64,000 nt of DNA from Termitidicoccus mucosus. GTDB lineage: Bacteria; Verrucomicrobiota; Verrucomicrobiia; Opitutales; Opitutaceae. This document shows, in pieces, positions 34,690 to 44,734 of the stretch. The stretch is from positions 3,782,001-3,846,000 of the forward strand of contig NZ_CP109796.1 of assembly GCF_038725785.1 (NCBI RefSeq). The letters run 5' to 3'. Position 1 is the stretch's first letter; each line of letters starts with the position of its first letter. The notes under the pieces are model-generated. The model did no database searches, was not told the origin of the DNA, and worked only from the letters and a program-made list of their open reading frames with translations. Made by a program: the position numbers and the translations under genes.

Positions 34690-35940
34690 ATGAAGTCAAA
34701 AAAGACCGCATTCACCATCAAGCCGTTCAAGAATCGCAACGGCACGATCTCCTACCGCGTGGCCGGCTGGCTGCTGGGCGAGCGCATCCGCAAAAACTTC
34801 AAAACTCGGGAGGCCGCCATCCTTGAACGCGGAACCCTGCAACTCAAGCAGGCGCAGGCCGATTCGGACTTGCGCGTGACCTCGACTTTCCTCACCGAGC
34901 CCCAGTTGCGCGAGGCCGAGGCCGCATTTCTCAAGCTCAAGGACAGGCCGCGCACGCTGACGTTCTACCTCGACCTTGGCCTTGAAACCCACCGCGAGCC
35001 GAAGTCCGACCACCTCCTTGCTGATGCGATTGTCGCCTACCTCGCGGAGCGCACCAAGGACGTGACCCGAAAGGCCATCTGTCAGCGGCAGCTCAATGCC
35101 ATCCGCATCGAATTGACGCTCTTCAAGGAAGAGTTTCCCGATTGTACCTTGGGTGAATTGACGACCGAGAAACTCCTAAAATACCTCCGTCGGGACTCTG
35201 CCACGGCGAAGACGCAGAACAACCGCCGCGCCACCCTGTCCACCTTTTTCAAATACGCCCTCGCCCAAGGCTGGTTGCTGGAAAACCCGGCCAAGGCCAT
35301 TGTCCGGCAGCGCACCGGGCACAACCGGGGCTCGGCCCCGGCGCTGAACGCCGCGCAGGCCGCCGAACTCATGGCGCACGTGGAAACCGTCCACGACGGG
35401 GCGCTCGTGCCGTATTTCGCGCTGTGCCTGTTCGCCGGCATCCGGCCCGAGGGGGAGGTCACCAAGCTGCCCGCCGACGACGTGCGCGTGGAAACCGCCG
35501 CGATCACCATCGAGCCGTGGGTGTCGAAGGTGAACATGCGCCGTCTCGTGACCATTCAGCCGAACCTTGCGGCATGGCTCCAAGCGTATCCGCTGGAAAA
35601 ATACCCCATCATCCCGTCCAAGGACAAGATGAAGAACGTCACCGGAAAAATCACGCGCATCCGGCGGCAATTCACACTCGGGCACGACGTGTTGCGGCAC
35701 ACGTTTATTTCGATGCACGTGGCAAAGTTCCGCTCGATGGGCGACGCGGCGTTGCAGGCGGGCAACTCGGAAAAAATCATCCGCCGGCATTACCTGAATG
35801 TGACCACCCCGCAGGAGGCGGAGGCATTCTTCGGGATTGTGCCATTGAAAAAATCGGAGGCGAAAGCGCCACAGGCCGTCCCGGTCACCGTCGCCCCTGC
35901 CGCCGCCACGCTTCCCGAGGCCCCCCGGCTCGCGGCCTGA
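34690..35940 (+). CDS. Tyrosine recombinase / integrase
   Basis: 416 residues. N-terminal Arm-type DNA-binding part (FKNRNGTISYRVAGWLLGERIRKNFKT), a SAM-like core-binding domain (about 110-205), and a catalytic domain with Arg252 (FAGIRPEGE), Lys in the VSKVNMRR hairpin, His332-x3-Arg336-His337 (HDVLRHTF) and nucleophile Tyr368 (RRHYLN). The H-x3-R spacing is one residue longer than in lambda Int, but it resembles HNALRHS-type recombinases. It probably mobilised an island here, yet no other phage or transfer gene is visible; the following kilobase has no gene. Confidence 0.9.
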   Translation: MKSKKTAFTIKPFKNRNGTISYRVAGWLLGERIRKNFKTREAAILERGTLQLKQAQADSDLRVTSTFLTEPQLREAEAAFLKLKDRPRTLTFYLDLGLETHREPKSDHLLADAIVAYLAERTKDVTRKAICQRQLNAIRIELTLFKEEFPDCTLGELTTEKLLKYLRRDSATAKTQNNRRATLSTFFKYALAQGWLLENPAKAIVRQRTGHNRGSAPALNAAQAAELMAHVETVHDGALVPYFALCLFAGIRPEGEVTKLPADDVRVETAAITIEPWVSKVNMRRLVTIQPNLAAWLQAYPLEKYPIIPSKDKMKNVTGKITRIRRQFTLGHDVLRHTFISMHVAKFRSMGDAALQAGNSEKIIRRHYLNVTTPQEAEAFFGIVPLKKSEAKAPQAVPVTVAPAAATLPEAPRLAA

Positions 35941-36173
35941 ACGCCAGGGACGCCGCGTGCCACGGCACGGCGTGGACGGGCGCAAAGGCCGGTCCGCCCC
36001 ATGCCGTGCTTCCCCGTCGTTTTGGGCCGCCCCATTCGGGGATGCGCAATCGGCACAGCCGCCGTATTGCGATGACCGCGTGACAAGGGCATGGAAACCA
36101 CGCGAAACACCAACCGCCGCCACCAGAAGCACCGCGCCGTTGCCAATGCCGCCGCGCGACCAGGCGCGGGACT

Positions 36174-36195
36174 AATTTCCCATATGTGGGAAATT
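36174..36195. other. Dyad AATTTCCC-6-GGGAAATT, possible recombination core
   Basis: Eight-base perfect arms flank a six-base spacer (ATATGT), the geometry of a tyrosine-recombinase crossover site, 234 bases after the integrase stop. No second copy was found in the window. Could also be an operator. Confidence 0.3.
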
Positions 36196-36870
36196 CACCG
36201 GAAGCACTCCGCACTCGCATCGCACGAAAACCACCCATGGGCCTGCATCACGCGGAGCCTGTTTTGAAGGATACGGGGAGCGCCGCGTCTGGCGAGACCA
36301 TGGCCGCGTTTGCCGACACGGCTTCCTGCACTTATGAAACGAAGCATCGTTTCTTTGAGCTGAGACACCACACCCGCTGCCGCCACCGCCGCAAACGTCA
36401 CCGGCAATGATGCCGACATCCAGTCGCTCACCGACATCAACGGACTGCACATGAACGGGATTTTCCCGCGAGGAAAAGAACCCTCGATCCACACGCCGCA
36501 CAGGACCAAGCGCCGCCGTATCCCCGTTCACCGCCTCGACTGACACCGAGCAATTTTCCACCCGTGAAAAATTCCACCTGAAACGTAAGCATGCAATTGT
36601 GACGTGTAGTGGAGGAGACGAGAGACTGGAGTAGCGTTAGCGAAATTACAACTCATAGGGGACAGAAGCGAACCCCGTCTGGCAATCAATGAGGAGTCAT
36701 GGCACAACTGCCTGTGCGTGCTGTGCTTTCCGCCCAAGTTGGAAACGGGGCCAACGACTGCGGCAGGACACCGATGGGGAGGATTCCAGCTCTTCAAACT
36801 TTTTCGCACTCACCTCTGTTTCTCTATGCTGGAAAATAAGATATGAATAATAAATAGACCAAACCAAGTT

Positions 36871-36910
36871 TTGACAAAAATCAACCGAATATTCACTTTT
36901 ATCTTAATTT
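36871..36910 (+). promoter_or_regulatory. Possible promoter of the Oar-like receptor
   Basis: A perfect TTGACA lies at 36871-36876 in an A/T-rich leader, but the -10 region (around 36894-36905) is weak. Start site predicted only from composition and the -35 box. Confidence 0.25.
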
Positions 36911-36988
36911 AACATTGAGCATTGGGGAGATAGCCTTCCGCAAAACAAACCCGCAGCCCAGTGATCATCCCGTCAAACCCGCCAGCAC

Positions 36989-39900
36989 ATGCCATCAACT
37001 ACCACACACCTGACCCGCATACTACTGACCGTGGGCATTGCGGTCCTCGGCTTCACTGTTCCATCCCATGCCCAAGCAATCAACACCGCGCCGCTCTCCG
37101 GCATCATTCGAACCGAGGATGGCCGGCCTGTCGGTGGGGCACGAGTTAAAATCACCCATGAGCCGACAGCTACCGTAACGCACGCCGTGTCCGCGCCGGA
37201 CGGCTCCTATGTCAGCCGCGGTTTGCGACCGGGCGGCCCTTATACCGTTCTCGCGGAAGCGTCCGGCTACCATGCGGTTGAAGTGAAGGACGTGCATCTT
37301 GCCGTGGAATCCGGCGCCAGCGTGAACGTCGCCATGCGCCCGTCGGACATCGTTTATCTGGAAAAATTCTCCGTCGTCGCCGACGCCACCGACCCGCTCT
37401 TCGACCCCGCCGCGACCGACAAGGGCACTTATTTGAGCAGCCGCGACATTGAAAACACGATCACCGGCGACCGCTCCATCAACAGTCTCGCCGCCTCCGA
37501 CCCGCGCATCATCTACAACCGCGACCCCGCCGCCAAATCCATCTCCGTAAACGGCCTCAACAACCGCTACAACTCCATCATGGTCGATGGTGTCAGCGCC
37601 TCCGACCCCTTCGGCCTCAACGCCAACAACACCGCCGCCGAGCGCAACCCCATCCCCGTCGAGGCCATCGAGGCCGTCGCCATCAGCGCCTCGCCCTACG
37701 ACGTGCGCAAGGGCAACGCCATCGGCGCCTTCCTCAACAGCATCACCAAGAGCGGCGGCAACGAATTCCACGGCTCCCTCTACTACGCCTATCGCGACGC
37801 CGACTTCGTGGGCGAGCGCCTCGACGGCCGGAAATACCCCGTCTCTGCCTTCAAGGAGCAAACCTTCGGCGCCAGTCTCGGCGGCCCCATCATCCCGAAA
37901 AGACTCTTCTTCTTCGCCTCCTACGAAAAAGTGGACGAGGACCGCGACGCCCCTCGCCCCGGCGCATGGGCGGACGCCGCCGTCATCGCCCAAATCAAGG
38001 CCGCCGCCGAACACCTCGGCTTCAACCCCGGCGACGTCGGCGCGCCCGGCGGAAACAAATACGAGGACACCAACCTCTTCCTCAAGGCCGACTGGCAAAT
38101 CAATGACGACCACCGCCTCTCCGCCTCCTACCGGGGCTCCGATTCCACCCGCCCCAAGTTCCCCGGCTTCAGCACCGGCTCCGGCATCAACAACTTCTCT
38201 TTCTCCAACTCCTGGTATGACCAGACCCTGAAAAACGATTCCTTCTCCGCCCAGCTTGTCAGCCGCTGGACCGACAGATGGAACACCGAAATCGCCGTCT
38301 CCCGCAGCAAATACTCCAGCAAACCCGACATCGGCGTCCCCCAGCCCTACCTGCAAATCCAGAGAATCTCCGTGCCCGGCTCTGCCAACACCGCCTACGC
38401 CACCATCGGCACCGACTACAGCTACCATGTCAACGCCCTCGAAGTCGAAAGCACCACCGCCGAACTCTACAGCACCTACGCGCTCGGCGCGGGCCACACC
38501 CTCCACGCCGGCCTGCAATACGAGACCAGCGATGTCTATAATATTTATATGCAGCACGCCTACGGCAGCTACGAATTTGCCACCTTGGGCGAGTTCCTCG
38601 CCATCGCCGACCCCGTCACCGGCGTGAACAACGGTACCCTCGACTACTACCGCTACCGCTACGCCGCGCCCATCCCCGGCGTGAACCCCGCCGCCGAGTT
38701 CACCGAAGGCAAGCTCGGCGTCTTCGTCCGCGACGTGTGGCGCCTCCACCCACGCTTTCAAGTGGACATGGGCCTGCGCCTCGACACCGCCATCATCGGC
38801 GACGACGTGCCCTTCAACCAGAGCTTCTACAACACCTTCGGCGTGCGCAACGACGCCACTTACGATGGCAAGACCATCGTCCAGCCCCGCGTCGGCTTCA
38901 ACTGGCAGCCCAAGATTAATGACGGCATCCTCCGCACCATCGTGCGTGGCGGCGCCGGACTTTTCTACGGCGGCATGCCCCGCGTCTGGCTCTCCAACAG
39001 CTACGCCAATACCGGCATGAACTACGTCAGCTACTCCGCCGGCACCAGCATCACCGGCGACGACCCCGCGCCCGCCGTCTCCGGCGACTTGGGCAATCAA
39101 TCAACACCGGCCAGCCTCCCGCCCAAGCAACTCGTCTCCTTCATGAGCCCCGCCTTCCGCCTCCCCTCCATGTGGAAAGCCAACCTCGCCATCGAGCGCG
39201 AACTCGGACTCTGGGGCATGAAAGCCACCTTCGAGTTGGAAAAATCATGGGTCAAGGACGACGTCCATTTCAGGAACATCAACCTCAGGCAAACCGCCAC
39301 CGCCTCCGATGGCCGCGCCCTCTACGCCGGCACCTACGCGGGCGGCACGCCCGGCGGCGGCACCGCCGTCCGCTCCACCGCCTTCGACAACCGCATCGTC
39401 GAAATCACCAACACCGGCAAGGGCCACTCCGACACCTTCATCTTCATGCTTGAGCGCCCCCGCAAAAAAGACGGCTGGTCGTGGACGCTCTCCTACGCCT
39501 ACACCGACAGGAAGGAAGTCACCCAAGGCAACGCCTCCACGCCCGGCTCGCTCTGGTCAAACCGGACGGTGTTCAACGCCAACGACGAGGAGCTGCATCG
39601 CGGCGACCTGGAAATCCGCCACAGCATCAAGGCCCGCGTGACGAAGGAATTCAACCTCCTCCCCGCTGTGGGCCGCACGACCGTCACCCTCCGCTACGAA
39701 GGGCGCAGCGGCCTGCCCTTCAGCATCGTCGGCAGAAACGACATCAACCTCGACGGCTACACGCAAAACGACCTCCTCTACATCCCCCACCGCGACGGCG
39801 ACCCGCTCGCCGTCTTCGCCTCCGCCGCCGACAAGGAAATTTTCTACCGCATCGTTGACCGCTACGGCCTGCGCGAAGGCTCCGCCGTCTCCGCCAACAG

Positions 39901-40237
39901 TTGCACCTACCCGTGGGTCAACCTCGTTGACCTCGCCCTCTCGCAGGAAGTCAAACTCCCCGGCTGGCGCCACAAGCTGAAAGTGGGCGTTGACATCCTC
40001 AACCTCGGCAACCTCCTCAACGACAAATGGGGCGTCATCCACGGCAGCAGCCAGTTCTTCACGAAAAAGCAGGCCGCGGCCAATGTTGTGTATAACAAGG
40101 ACACCGGCCAATACACCTACAGCGCCGCCAACGCCGAACTCGCCGCCGGCAAGTTCGCGCCCGAACTGAGCAACTACATCGGCGAGCCCGCCGCCACCCG
40201 CTGGTCGATCCTGTTCAGCGTGAGGTATGAGTTCTGA
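36989..40237 (+). CDS. TonB-dependent receptor, Oar-like with N-terminal carboxypeptidase-regulatory domain
   Basis: 1082 residues. Signal peptide ends near SHAQA. Residues about 35-115 are a CarboxypepD_reg-like Ig-fold (GIIRTEDGRPVGGARVKITHEPT, PYTVLAEASGYH). The plug follows (about 120-260; SVNGLNNRYNSIMVDGVSASDPFG, EAIEAVAISASPYDVRKGNAIGAFLNSITKSGGNEFHGS), then a 22-strand-type barrel ending in ILFSVRYEF. Similar to Oar proteins, which in Myxococcus export or import large substrates and signals. It has no TonB partner in the window. It begins the large plus-strand block of exported proteins and is separated from the sigma factor by palindromic DNA. Confidence 0.93.
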   Translation: MPSTTTHLTRILLTVGIAVLGFTVPSHAQAINTAPLSGIIRTEDGRPVGGARVKITHEPTATVTHAVSAPDGSYVSRGLRPGGPYTVLAEASGYHAVEVKDVHLAVESGASVNVAMRPSDIVYLEKFSVVADATDPLFDPAATDKGTYLSSRDIENTITGDRSINSLAASDPRIIYNRDPAAKSISVNGLNNRYNSIMVDGVSASDPFGLNANNTAAERNPIPVEAIEAVAISASPYDVRKGNAIGAFLNSITKSGGNEFHGSLYYAYRDADFVGERLDGRKYPVSAFKEQTFGASLGGPIIPKRLFFFASYEKVDEDRDAPRPGAWADAAVIAQIKAAAEHLGFNPGDVGAPGGNKYEDTNLFLKADWQINDDHRLSASYRGSDSTRPKFPGFSTGSGINNFSFSNSWYDQTLKNDSFSAQLVSRWTDRWNTEIAVSRSKYSSKPDIGVPQPYLQIQRISVPGSANTAYATIGTDYSYHVNALEVESTTAELYSTYALGAGHTLHAGLQYETSDVYNIYMQHAYGSYEFATLGEFLAIADPVTGVNNGTLDYYRYRYAAPIPGVNPAAEFTEGKLGVFVRDVWRLHPRFQVDMGLRLDTAIIGDDVPFNQSFYNTFGVRNDATYDGKTIVQPRVGFNWQPKINDGILRTIVRGGAGLFYGGMPRVWLSNSYANTGMNYVSYSAGTSITGDDPAPAVSGDLGNQSTPASLPPKQLVSFMSPAFRLPSMWKANLAIERELGLWGMKATFELEKSWVKDDVHFRNINLRQTATASDGRALYAGTYAGGTPGGGTAVRSTAFDNRIVEITNTGKGHSDTFIFMLERPRKKDGWSWTLSYAYTDRKEVTQGNASTPGSLWSNRTVFNANDEELHRGDLEIRHSIKARVTKEFNLLPAVGRTTVTLRYEGRSGLPFSIVGRNDINLDGYTQNDLLYIPHRDGDPLAVFASAADKEIFYRIVDRYGLREGSAVSANSCTYPWVNLVDLALSQEVKLPGWRHKLKVGVDILNLGNLLNDKWGVIHGSSQFFTKKQAAANVVYNKDTGQYTYSAANAELAAGKFAPELSNYIGEPAATRWSILFSVRYEF

Positions 40238-40310
40238 GGCCGGGGTGAGCATGTTCGTTTTTTTAATCGCGGAAGCGCGGAAGGACGAAAAAAGAAAATG
40301 GGTTTTATTT

Positions 40311-40510
40311 AACAGAAGGAAACGAAGGGAACCAAGAAAACCATAATCATAAAAGTATTCTTCGTTCCCTTTGTTTCCTTCTGTTAAAAACAATGGTTCA
40401 ATTTTTTATTTCACAGCGAAGGCGCGAAGGGATTTTATAATCGGTATTCTTTGCGAAACTTTGCGCCGCTTTGCCCCTTTGCTGTTAATTTATTGGTTCG
40501 TTTTTATTTT
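40311..40510. repeat. Palindromic array 1, junction motif in reverse orientation
   Basis: Unit A (40311-40385) has 28-base arms of the AACAGAAGGAAACGAAGGGAAC type. Unit B (about 40413-40485) has CAGCGAAGGCGCGAAGG facing CTTTGC...GCTGTT. Each is followed by ATGGTTC or TTATTGGTTCG, the reverse complement of the GAACC junction. Confidence 0.8.
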
Positions 40511-40526
40511 AATATCATAACAGACA

Positions 40527-41261
40527 TTGCAAACAGAACCCATTCATAGCCCCACCGGGGCCGTCTTCGCGACCACCCAATGGAGCGTCGTTTACGCCGC
40601 CGCGCAATCGCGGCAGCCCGGCGCAAGCGACGCGCTCACACAACTCTGCCGCCATTACTGGACGCCCCTCTACGCCTTCGCGCGACGCCAGGGGCTCGAC
40701 CCGCACGACGCCCGCGACCTGGTGCAGGGCTTCTTCGAGTCGCTCCTCGCCAGCCGCACCTATGCAAACGCCACCCCCGCGCGCGGGAAATTCCGCTCCT
40801 TCCTCATCGGCGGCCTCAAACACTACCAAGGCGACATGCGCGACAGGGCCGAAGCCCTCAAGCGCGGCGGCGGCTCGACCATCATCCCCCTGAACGAAAA
40901 CGCCCTCGAAGACCGTTATGCCGCCGGCGCGGCTTCGCTCTCCCCCGAAAAAGCCTACGAACGCCGCTGGGCCATCGCCGTCATCGACCACGCGCTGGCC
41001 GGCCTGCGCGCCGAGTTCGACGCCGCGGACAACGCCGCCGCCTTCGCCGTCATGGTCCCGTTCCTCACCGGCGACCCGACCCAGTCCTACGACGACGCCT
41101 GCCGGACGCTCGGCGTCTCGCTCCCCGCCTTCAAGGCGCAGGTCCACCGCCTGCGCATAAAATTCCGCGCCCACCTGCGCCGCGAAATCGCCGCCACCGT
41201 CGATTCGCCCCTCGAAATCGACGAGGAGATGCGCCACCTGCGCGAAATCCTGGCCTCCTGA
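40527..41261 (+). CDS. ECF-like sigma-70 factor
   Basis: 244 residues. A TAA codon lies nine bases upstream in frame, so TTG at 40527 is the only plausible start. Sigma region 2 is TTQWSVVYAA, then HYWTPLYAFARRQGLDPHDARDLVQGFFESLLA; region 4 is YDDACRTLGVSLPAFKAQVHRLRIKFRAHLRREI. It matches the ECF-like sigma factors of planctomycetes and Verrucomicrobia that sit beside Ser/Thr kinases, as here. Probably redirects RNA polymerase to a small regulon, perhaps including the exported-protein genes downstream. No anti-sigma factor is visible; the kinases may take that role. Confidence 0.85.
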   Translation: MQTEPIHSPTGAVFATTQWSVVYAAAQSRQPGASDALTQLCRHYWTPLYAFARRQGLDPHDARDLVQGFFESLLASRTYANATPARGKFRSFLIGGLKHYQGDMRDRAEALKRGGGSTIIPLNENALEDRYAAGAASLSPEKAYERRWAIAVIDHALAGLRAEFDAADNAAAFAVMVPFLTGDPTQSYDDACRTLGVSLPAFKAQVHRLRIKFRAHLRREIAATVDSPLEIDEEMRHLREILAS

Positions 41262-41269
41262 GCGGAGGA

Positions 41270-41465
41270 AAACCAAACCAATAAATTAACCACAAAGAAC
41301 GCAAAGATTTGAAAACATGATCTTCCCTGAATTCTTTGCGTTCTCTGCGGTTATAAAAACGAACCATTAAAATGGCCGCAAAGACGCACAAGAAGCACAA
41401 AAAACAATCACTCCATCTTGTGCCTTTTGTGCCTCTTTGTGGCTATTAAAACCGAACCAATAAAC
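41270..41465. repeat. Palindromic array 2
   Basis: Unit 41288-41352 has CACAAAGAACGCAAAG facing CTTTGCGTTCTCTGCGG. Unit 41373-41445 has GGCCGCAAAGACGCACAAG facing CTTGTGCCTTTTGTGCC. The joints are AAACCAAACCAATAAAT, ATAAAAACGAACCATTAAAA and TTAAAACCGAACCAATAAA, the last abutting the next gene. Confidence 0.85.
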
Positions 41466-41475
41466 CGGCATTCCC

Positions 41476-44400
41476 CTGAACCCCGCGCCTGACAACCTTT
41501 GCCCGCGCTGCGGCACCCCCCTGCCGCCCGCCGCCACCGACGACGACGCGCCGCCGCTCTGCCCCGTGTGCCTGCTCGACGCCGCGCTCGACCTCGGCGA
41601 CGCCGGCGCGGACACCCGCGCGCCCTTCACCAGCCCCGCCGCCGGCAAGCCCGGCAACTTCGGGCATTTCGCGCTTGAGGAGGAAATCGGGCGCGGCGGC
41701 ATGGGCATCGTGTATCGAGCCCGCGAATACGCCTCGGGCCGCGTCGTCGCGCTCAAGATGATGCACCTCCTGCACCTCCAGACCCCCGAGATGATGAGCC
41801 GCTTCGAGTCGGAGGTCCGCGCCGTCGCCTCCCTCGACCACCCCGGCATCATGCCCGTTTACGAGGTCGGCCATTGCGACGGCATCCCGTATTTCAGCAT
41901 GAAGTTCGCCGAACGCGGTTCGCTCGCCGGCAAGGCCCGCGACCATGCCGGCGACCCGCGCGCCGTCGCCGCGCTCGTCGCCAAGCTCGCCCGCGCCGTG
42001 TTCCACGCGCACCGGCGCGGCGTCATCCACCGCGATCTCAAGCCCGGCAACATCCTCCTCGACGCGGACGGCGAGCCTTACGTCGCCGATTTCGGCATCG
42101 CAAAAATCATCGGCGAGCACGACCGCACCGCCACTGCCACGCGCGCCCTCGGCACGCCCGCCTATCTCGCGCCCGAGCTGGCGCGCGGCGGCCCCGTCGA
42201 AATCACCACCGCCGTGGACATCTACGGCCTCGGCGCCATCCTCTACGAATTGCTGACGGGCCGCCCGCCCGCCACCGGCTCCAGCCCGCTCGAAGTTTTC
42301 CGCCAGATCGCCCAAGGCGCCCCGCCCGCGCCGCGTGCGCTTGTCCCCGCGCTCAGCCGCGACCTCTCCGCCGTGTGCATGAAGTGCCTCGCCCCGTTCC
42401 CGGACAACCGCTACGCCAGCGCCGCCGAACTTGCCGACGACCTCGACAACTACCTCGCCGGGCGCCCCGTGCTCGCCCGCCCGCCCGGGATGGCCGGGCA
42501 AATCCGGCTTTTTTGCCGCCGCCAACCCGTCGTTGCCGGCCTCGCCGCGGGCATCGCCGTGCTCCTCGCGGCCATCGGCGCGGGCAGCACCATCGCCGCC
42601 GTCACCGTCGCCGCGCAACGCGACCGCGCCCTCCACGCCGAGCAATCCGCACAAGACCGACTCCACGATTCGCTCCTCATGCAGGCGCGCCTCGGACGCC
42701 AGACCGGACAGGCCGGCCAGCGCTTCGACGGCCTCGATGTCCTCCGCCAGGCCGCCGCCATCCGCACCACCGCCGACTTGCGCGACGAAGCCGCCGCGCT
42801 CCTCACCCTCACCGACCTGCGCGTCGGGCGCACCACGCAAGTCCGCGAGTCCCCGAACTTCCCCGTCTCATTCGACCCCGCGCTCGAACGTTACCTCGTC
42901 TGCGTGCAAAAGGACAACGCCCTCTCCCTCCGCCGCCTCTCCGACCACGCCGAAATCGCCGCCTTCCCCGGCACCGCGAAAAACGTTCTCTCGCTCTCGC
43001 CCTTTTCCGCCGACGGACGCTACGTCGCCTCGCGCCACTACGACGGCCCCATCCGCGTCTGGGACACCCGCGAGCTCCGCATGGCCTTTGAGCTCCGGCA
43101 GACACCACCCAAAAAGCGCCCCTACCAAAGCGTCCGCTTCTGGTTCGGCTGCGCGTTCTCGCGCGATGGCAAACTCGCCGCCATCGAGCTGGCCGAAGGC
43201 GGCTACACCGTCCACGAGACCGCCACCGGAAAAGAACTCGCGCGCTTCCCCGACAAATTCAGCGCCTACGCCCTCGCCCTCGATGGCGACGGACGCCGCC
43301 TCGCCTACGCCGACCGCGGCGCCGGCATGGTCGAAATCCGCGACACCCTCACCGGCGAAAAACGCCACACCCTCGAACACCCCTCCGAAGTCTTCTGCCT
43401 CGAATGGAGCCCCGACGGCGCGCTCCTCGCCGTCGGCTGCACCGACGCGCTCATCTACATCTGGAACACCGCCACCGGCGAGCGCCACCGTGTGCTCGAC
43501 GAGCACCGCAACCGCGTCACCCACCTCGCCTTTTCGCCCGACGGACGCGTCCTCGCCTCCACCTCGCAGGAGAAAAACATCATCCTCTGGGACCCCGAGT
43601 CCGGCAAAAAACTCGTCTCCTACCCCGACCTCGGCCACGAACCCGTGCTCCGTTTTTCGCGCGACGGCAAACGCCTCGTCTCGACCAATTTTCAAGTCAA
43701 CGCCACCGTATTCGAAGTCGCCACGGACGACGGCATCAGCCTCGCCTTCTCCCCGCCAGGCCGCAGCCACAACGCCGTCGTCACCGCCAGCGTCGATTTC
43801 TCGCCCGACGAACGCTGGCTCGTCTCCTCCACGCGCCGCGCCATCAGCCTCTGGGACCTCCGCCGCCACCGCCTCGCCGCCAGTCTCCAACCCGGCGGCG
43901 ACACCGAGACCTCCGCGCTCTTCACGCCCGACGGCGCCGCCCTCCTTGTCGCCAACCGCGCCACCGGCCTCGCGCGCCATCCCTTCGACCCCGCCAACGC
44001 CGACGCGCCTTTGGGCCGGCCCGCGCTGTTGATGAAAGAGCCGGACTTCACCCTCAGCGATTTCGGCGCCAGCAAACACCACGCCCTTCTCGCCAACCGC
44101 GCCACCGGCCACGCCCTCCTCTGGCCGCTCGATGCCGCCGGCGGCGCGCTCCGCCGCTTCGCCGTGCAACCGGAGGCGCTCTCCGCCGCGCTCTCGCCCG
44201 ATGGGAAAATCCTCGCCACCACCACCTCCGGCCAAAGCACCCGCACGCCCTCCTTCAAAGTTCACCTCTGGGACGCCGCCACCGGCGAAAAACTCCGCGA
44301 ACTCGAAGGCGGCCACGGCGGACTCGTCCGTTTCACGCCCGACGGCGCGCGCCTCCTCGCCTCCGGCCACGGCCCCTTCGCCGCGTGGGATCTCGCCACG

Positions 44401-44703
44401 CTGACCCTCGTCCCCGGCGCCCCGCGCCTCACCGAAACGCTCGGCTTCTCCCTCTCCCCCGATGGGCGCTATCTCTGCCTGTCCGGCGGCGACAAAATCG
44501 CCCTGTATCAAGGAAAAAACTACGAGGACTTGGTCATCCAGCTCCAACCCCTCGGCGTCCGCAACGCCGGCAGCCGCGTGACCTTCAGCCGCACAGGAAA
44601 TCTCCTCGCCGTGCAGGAAAGCGACGGCGTCGTGCGCATCTGGGACCTGCCCAAACTCCGCGCCAAGCTCGCCGAACTCTCCCTCGACTGGCCCGACAAG
44701 TAG
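41476..44703 (+). CDS. Zinc-ribbon Ser/Thr protein kinase with WD40 propeller, paralogue 1
   Basis: 1075 residues if CTG at 41476 is the start; a TAA lies 15 bases upstream and the first ATG is far inside, while the paralogue at 45015 starts with TTG at the matching codon. N-terminal zinc ribbon (CPRCGTP...CPVC), kinase domain with GRGGMGIVYRA (about 71-81), H185-R-D187 and DFG (D205), activation loop GTPAYLAPEL. One membrane helix (about 350-380), then a WD40 propeller to the end (many HLWD/RIWD repeats). A transmembrane sensor kinase of the Hanks type whose propeller lies outside the cytoplasm if the topology is as predicted. It probably phosphorylates the adjacent sigma factor or partners; this is inference. 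Confidence 0.88.
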   Translation: MNPAPDNLCPRCGTPLPPAATDDDAPPLCPVCLLDAALDLGDAGADTRAPFTSPAAGKPGNFGHFALEEEIGRGGMGIVYRAREYASGRVVALKMMHLLHLQTPEMMSRFESEVRAVASLDHPGIMPVYEVGHCDGIPYFSMKFAERGSLAGKARDHAGDPRAVAALVAKLARAVFHAHRRGVIHRDLKPGNILLDADGEPYVADFGIAKIIGEHDRTATATRALGTPAYLAPELARGGPVEITTAVDIYGLGAILYELLTGRPPATGSSPLEVFRQIAQGAPPAPRALVPALSRDLSAVCMKCLAPFPDNRYASAAELADDLDNYLAGRPVLARPPGMAGQIRLFCRRQPVVAGLAAGIAVLLAAIGAGSTIAAVTVAAQRDRALHAEQSAQDRLHDSLLMQARLGRQTGQAGQRFDGLDVLRQAAAIRTTADLRDEAAALLTLTDLRVGRTTQVRESPNFPVSFDPALERYLVCVQKDNALSLRRLSDHAEIAAFPGTAKNVLSLSPFSADGRYVASRHYDGPIRVWDTRELRMAFELRQTPPKKRPYQSVRFWFGCAFSRDGKLAAIELAEGGYTVHETATGKELARFPDKFSAYALALDGDGRRLAYADRGAGMVEIRDTLTGEKRHTLEHPSEVFCLEWSPDGALLAVGCTDALIYIWNTATGERHRVLDEHRNRVTHLAFSPDGRVLASTSQEKNIILWDPESGKKLVSYPDLGHEPVLRFSRDGKRLVSTNFQVNATVFEVATDDGISLAFSPPGRSHNAVVTASVDFSPDERWLVSSTRRAISLWDLRRHRLAASLQPGGDTETSALFTPDGAALLVANRATGLARHPFDPANADAPLGRPALLMKEPDFTLSDFGASKHHALLANRATGHALLWPLDAAGGALRRFAVQPEALSAALSPDGKILATTTSGQSTRTPSFKVHLWDAATGEKLRELEGGHGGLVRFTPDGARLLASGHGPFAAWDLATLTLVPGAPRLTETLGFSLSPDGRYLCLSGGDKIALYQGKNYEDLVIQLQPLGVRNAGSRVTFSRTGNLLAVQESDGVVRIWDLPKLRAKLAELSLDWPDK

Positions 44704-44734
44704 CCCCCCGGACGTCCGCGGCATTTTCAGGAGC

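Larger units (their letters stand above)
35941..36988. other. Gene-poor kilobase after the integrase
   Basis: No frame in this stretch has a recognisable domain, codon bias or ribosome site. It is GC-rich until about 36580 and then becomes A/T-rich (36800-36960). Two short dyads (36174-36195, 36552-36573) are the only structures seen. It could hold decayed genes or recombination sites of the integrase. Confidence 0.5.

Noticed and set aside
36186-36410. 74-codon frame and similar small frames in the post-integrase gap
   Set aside because: No ribosome site, no domain and Cys/His/Arg-rich random composition; called non-coding.
37022-39100. 692-codon antisense frame opposite the Oar-like receptor
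   Set aside because: The plus-strand receptor has signal, plug and barrel. The antisense frame shows no domain.
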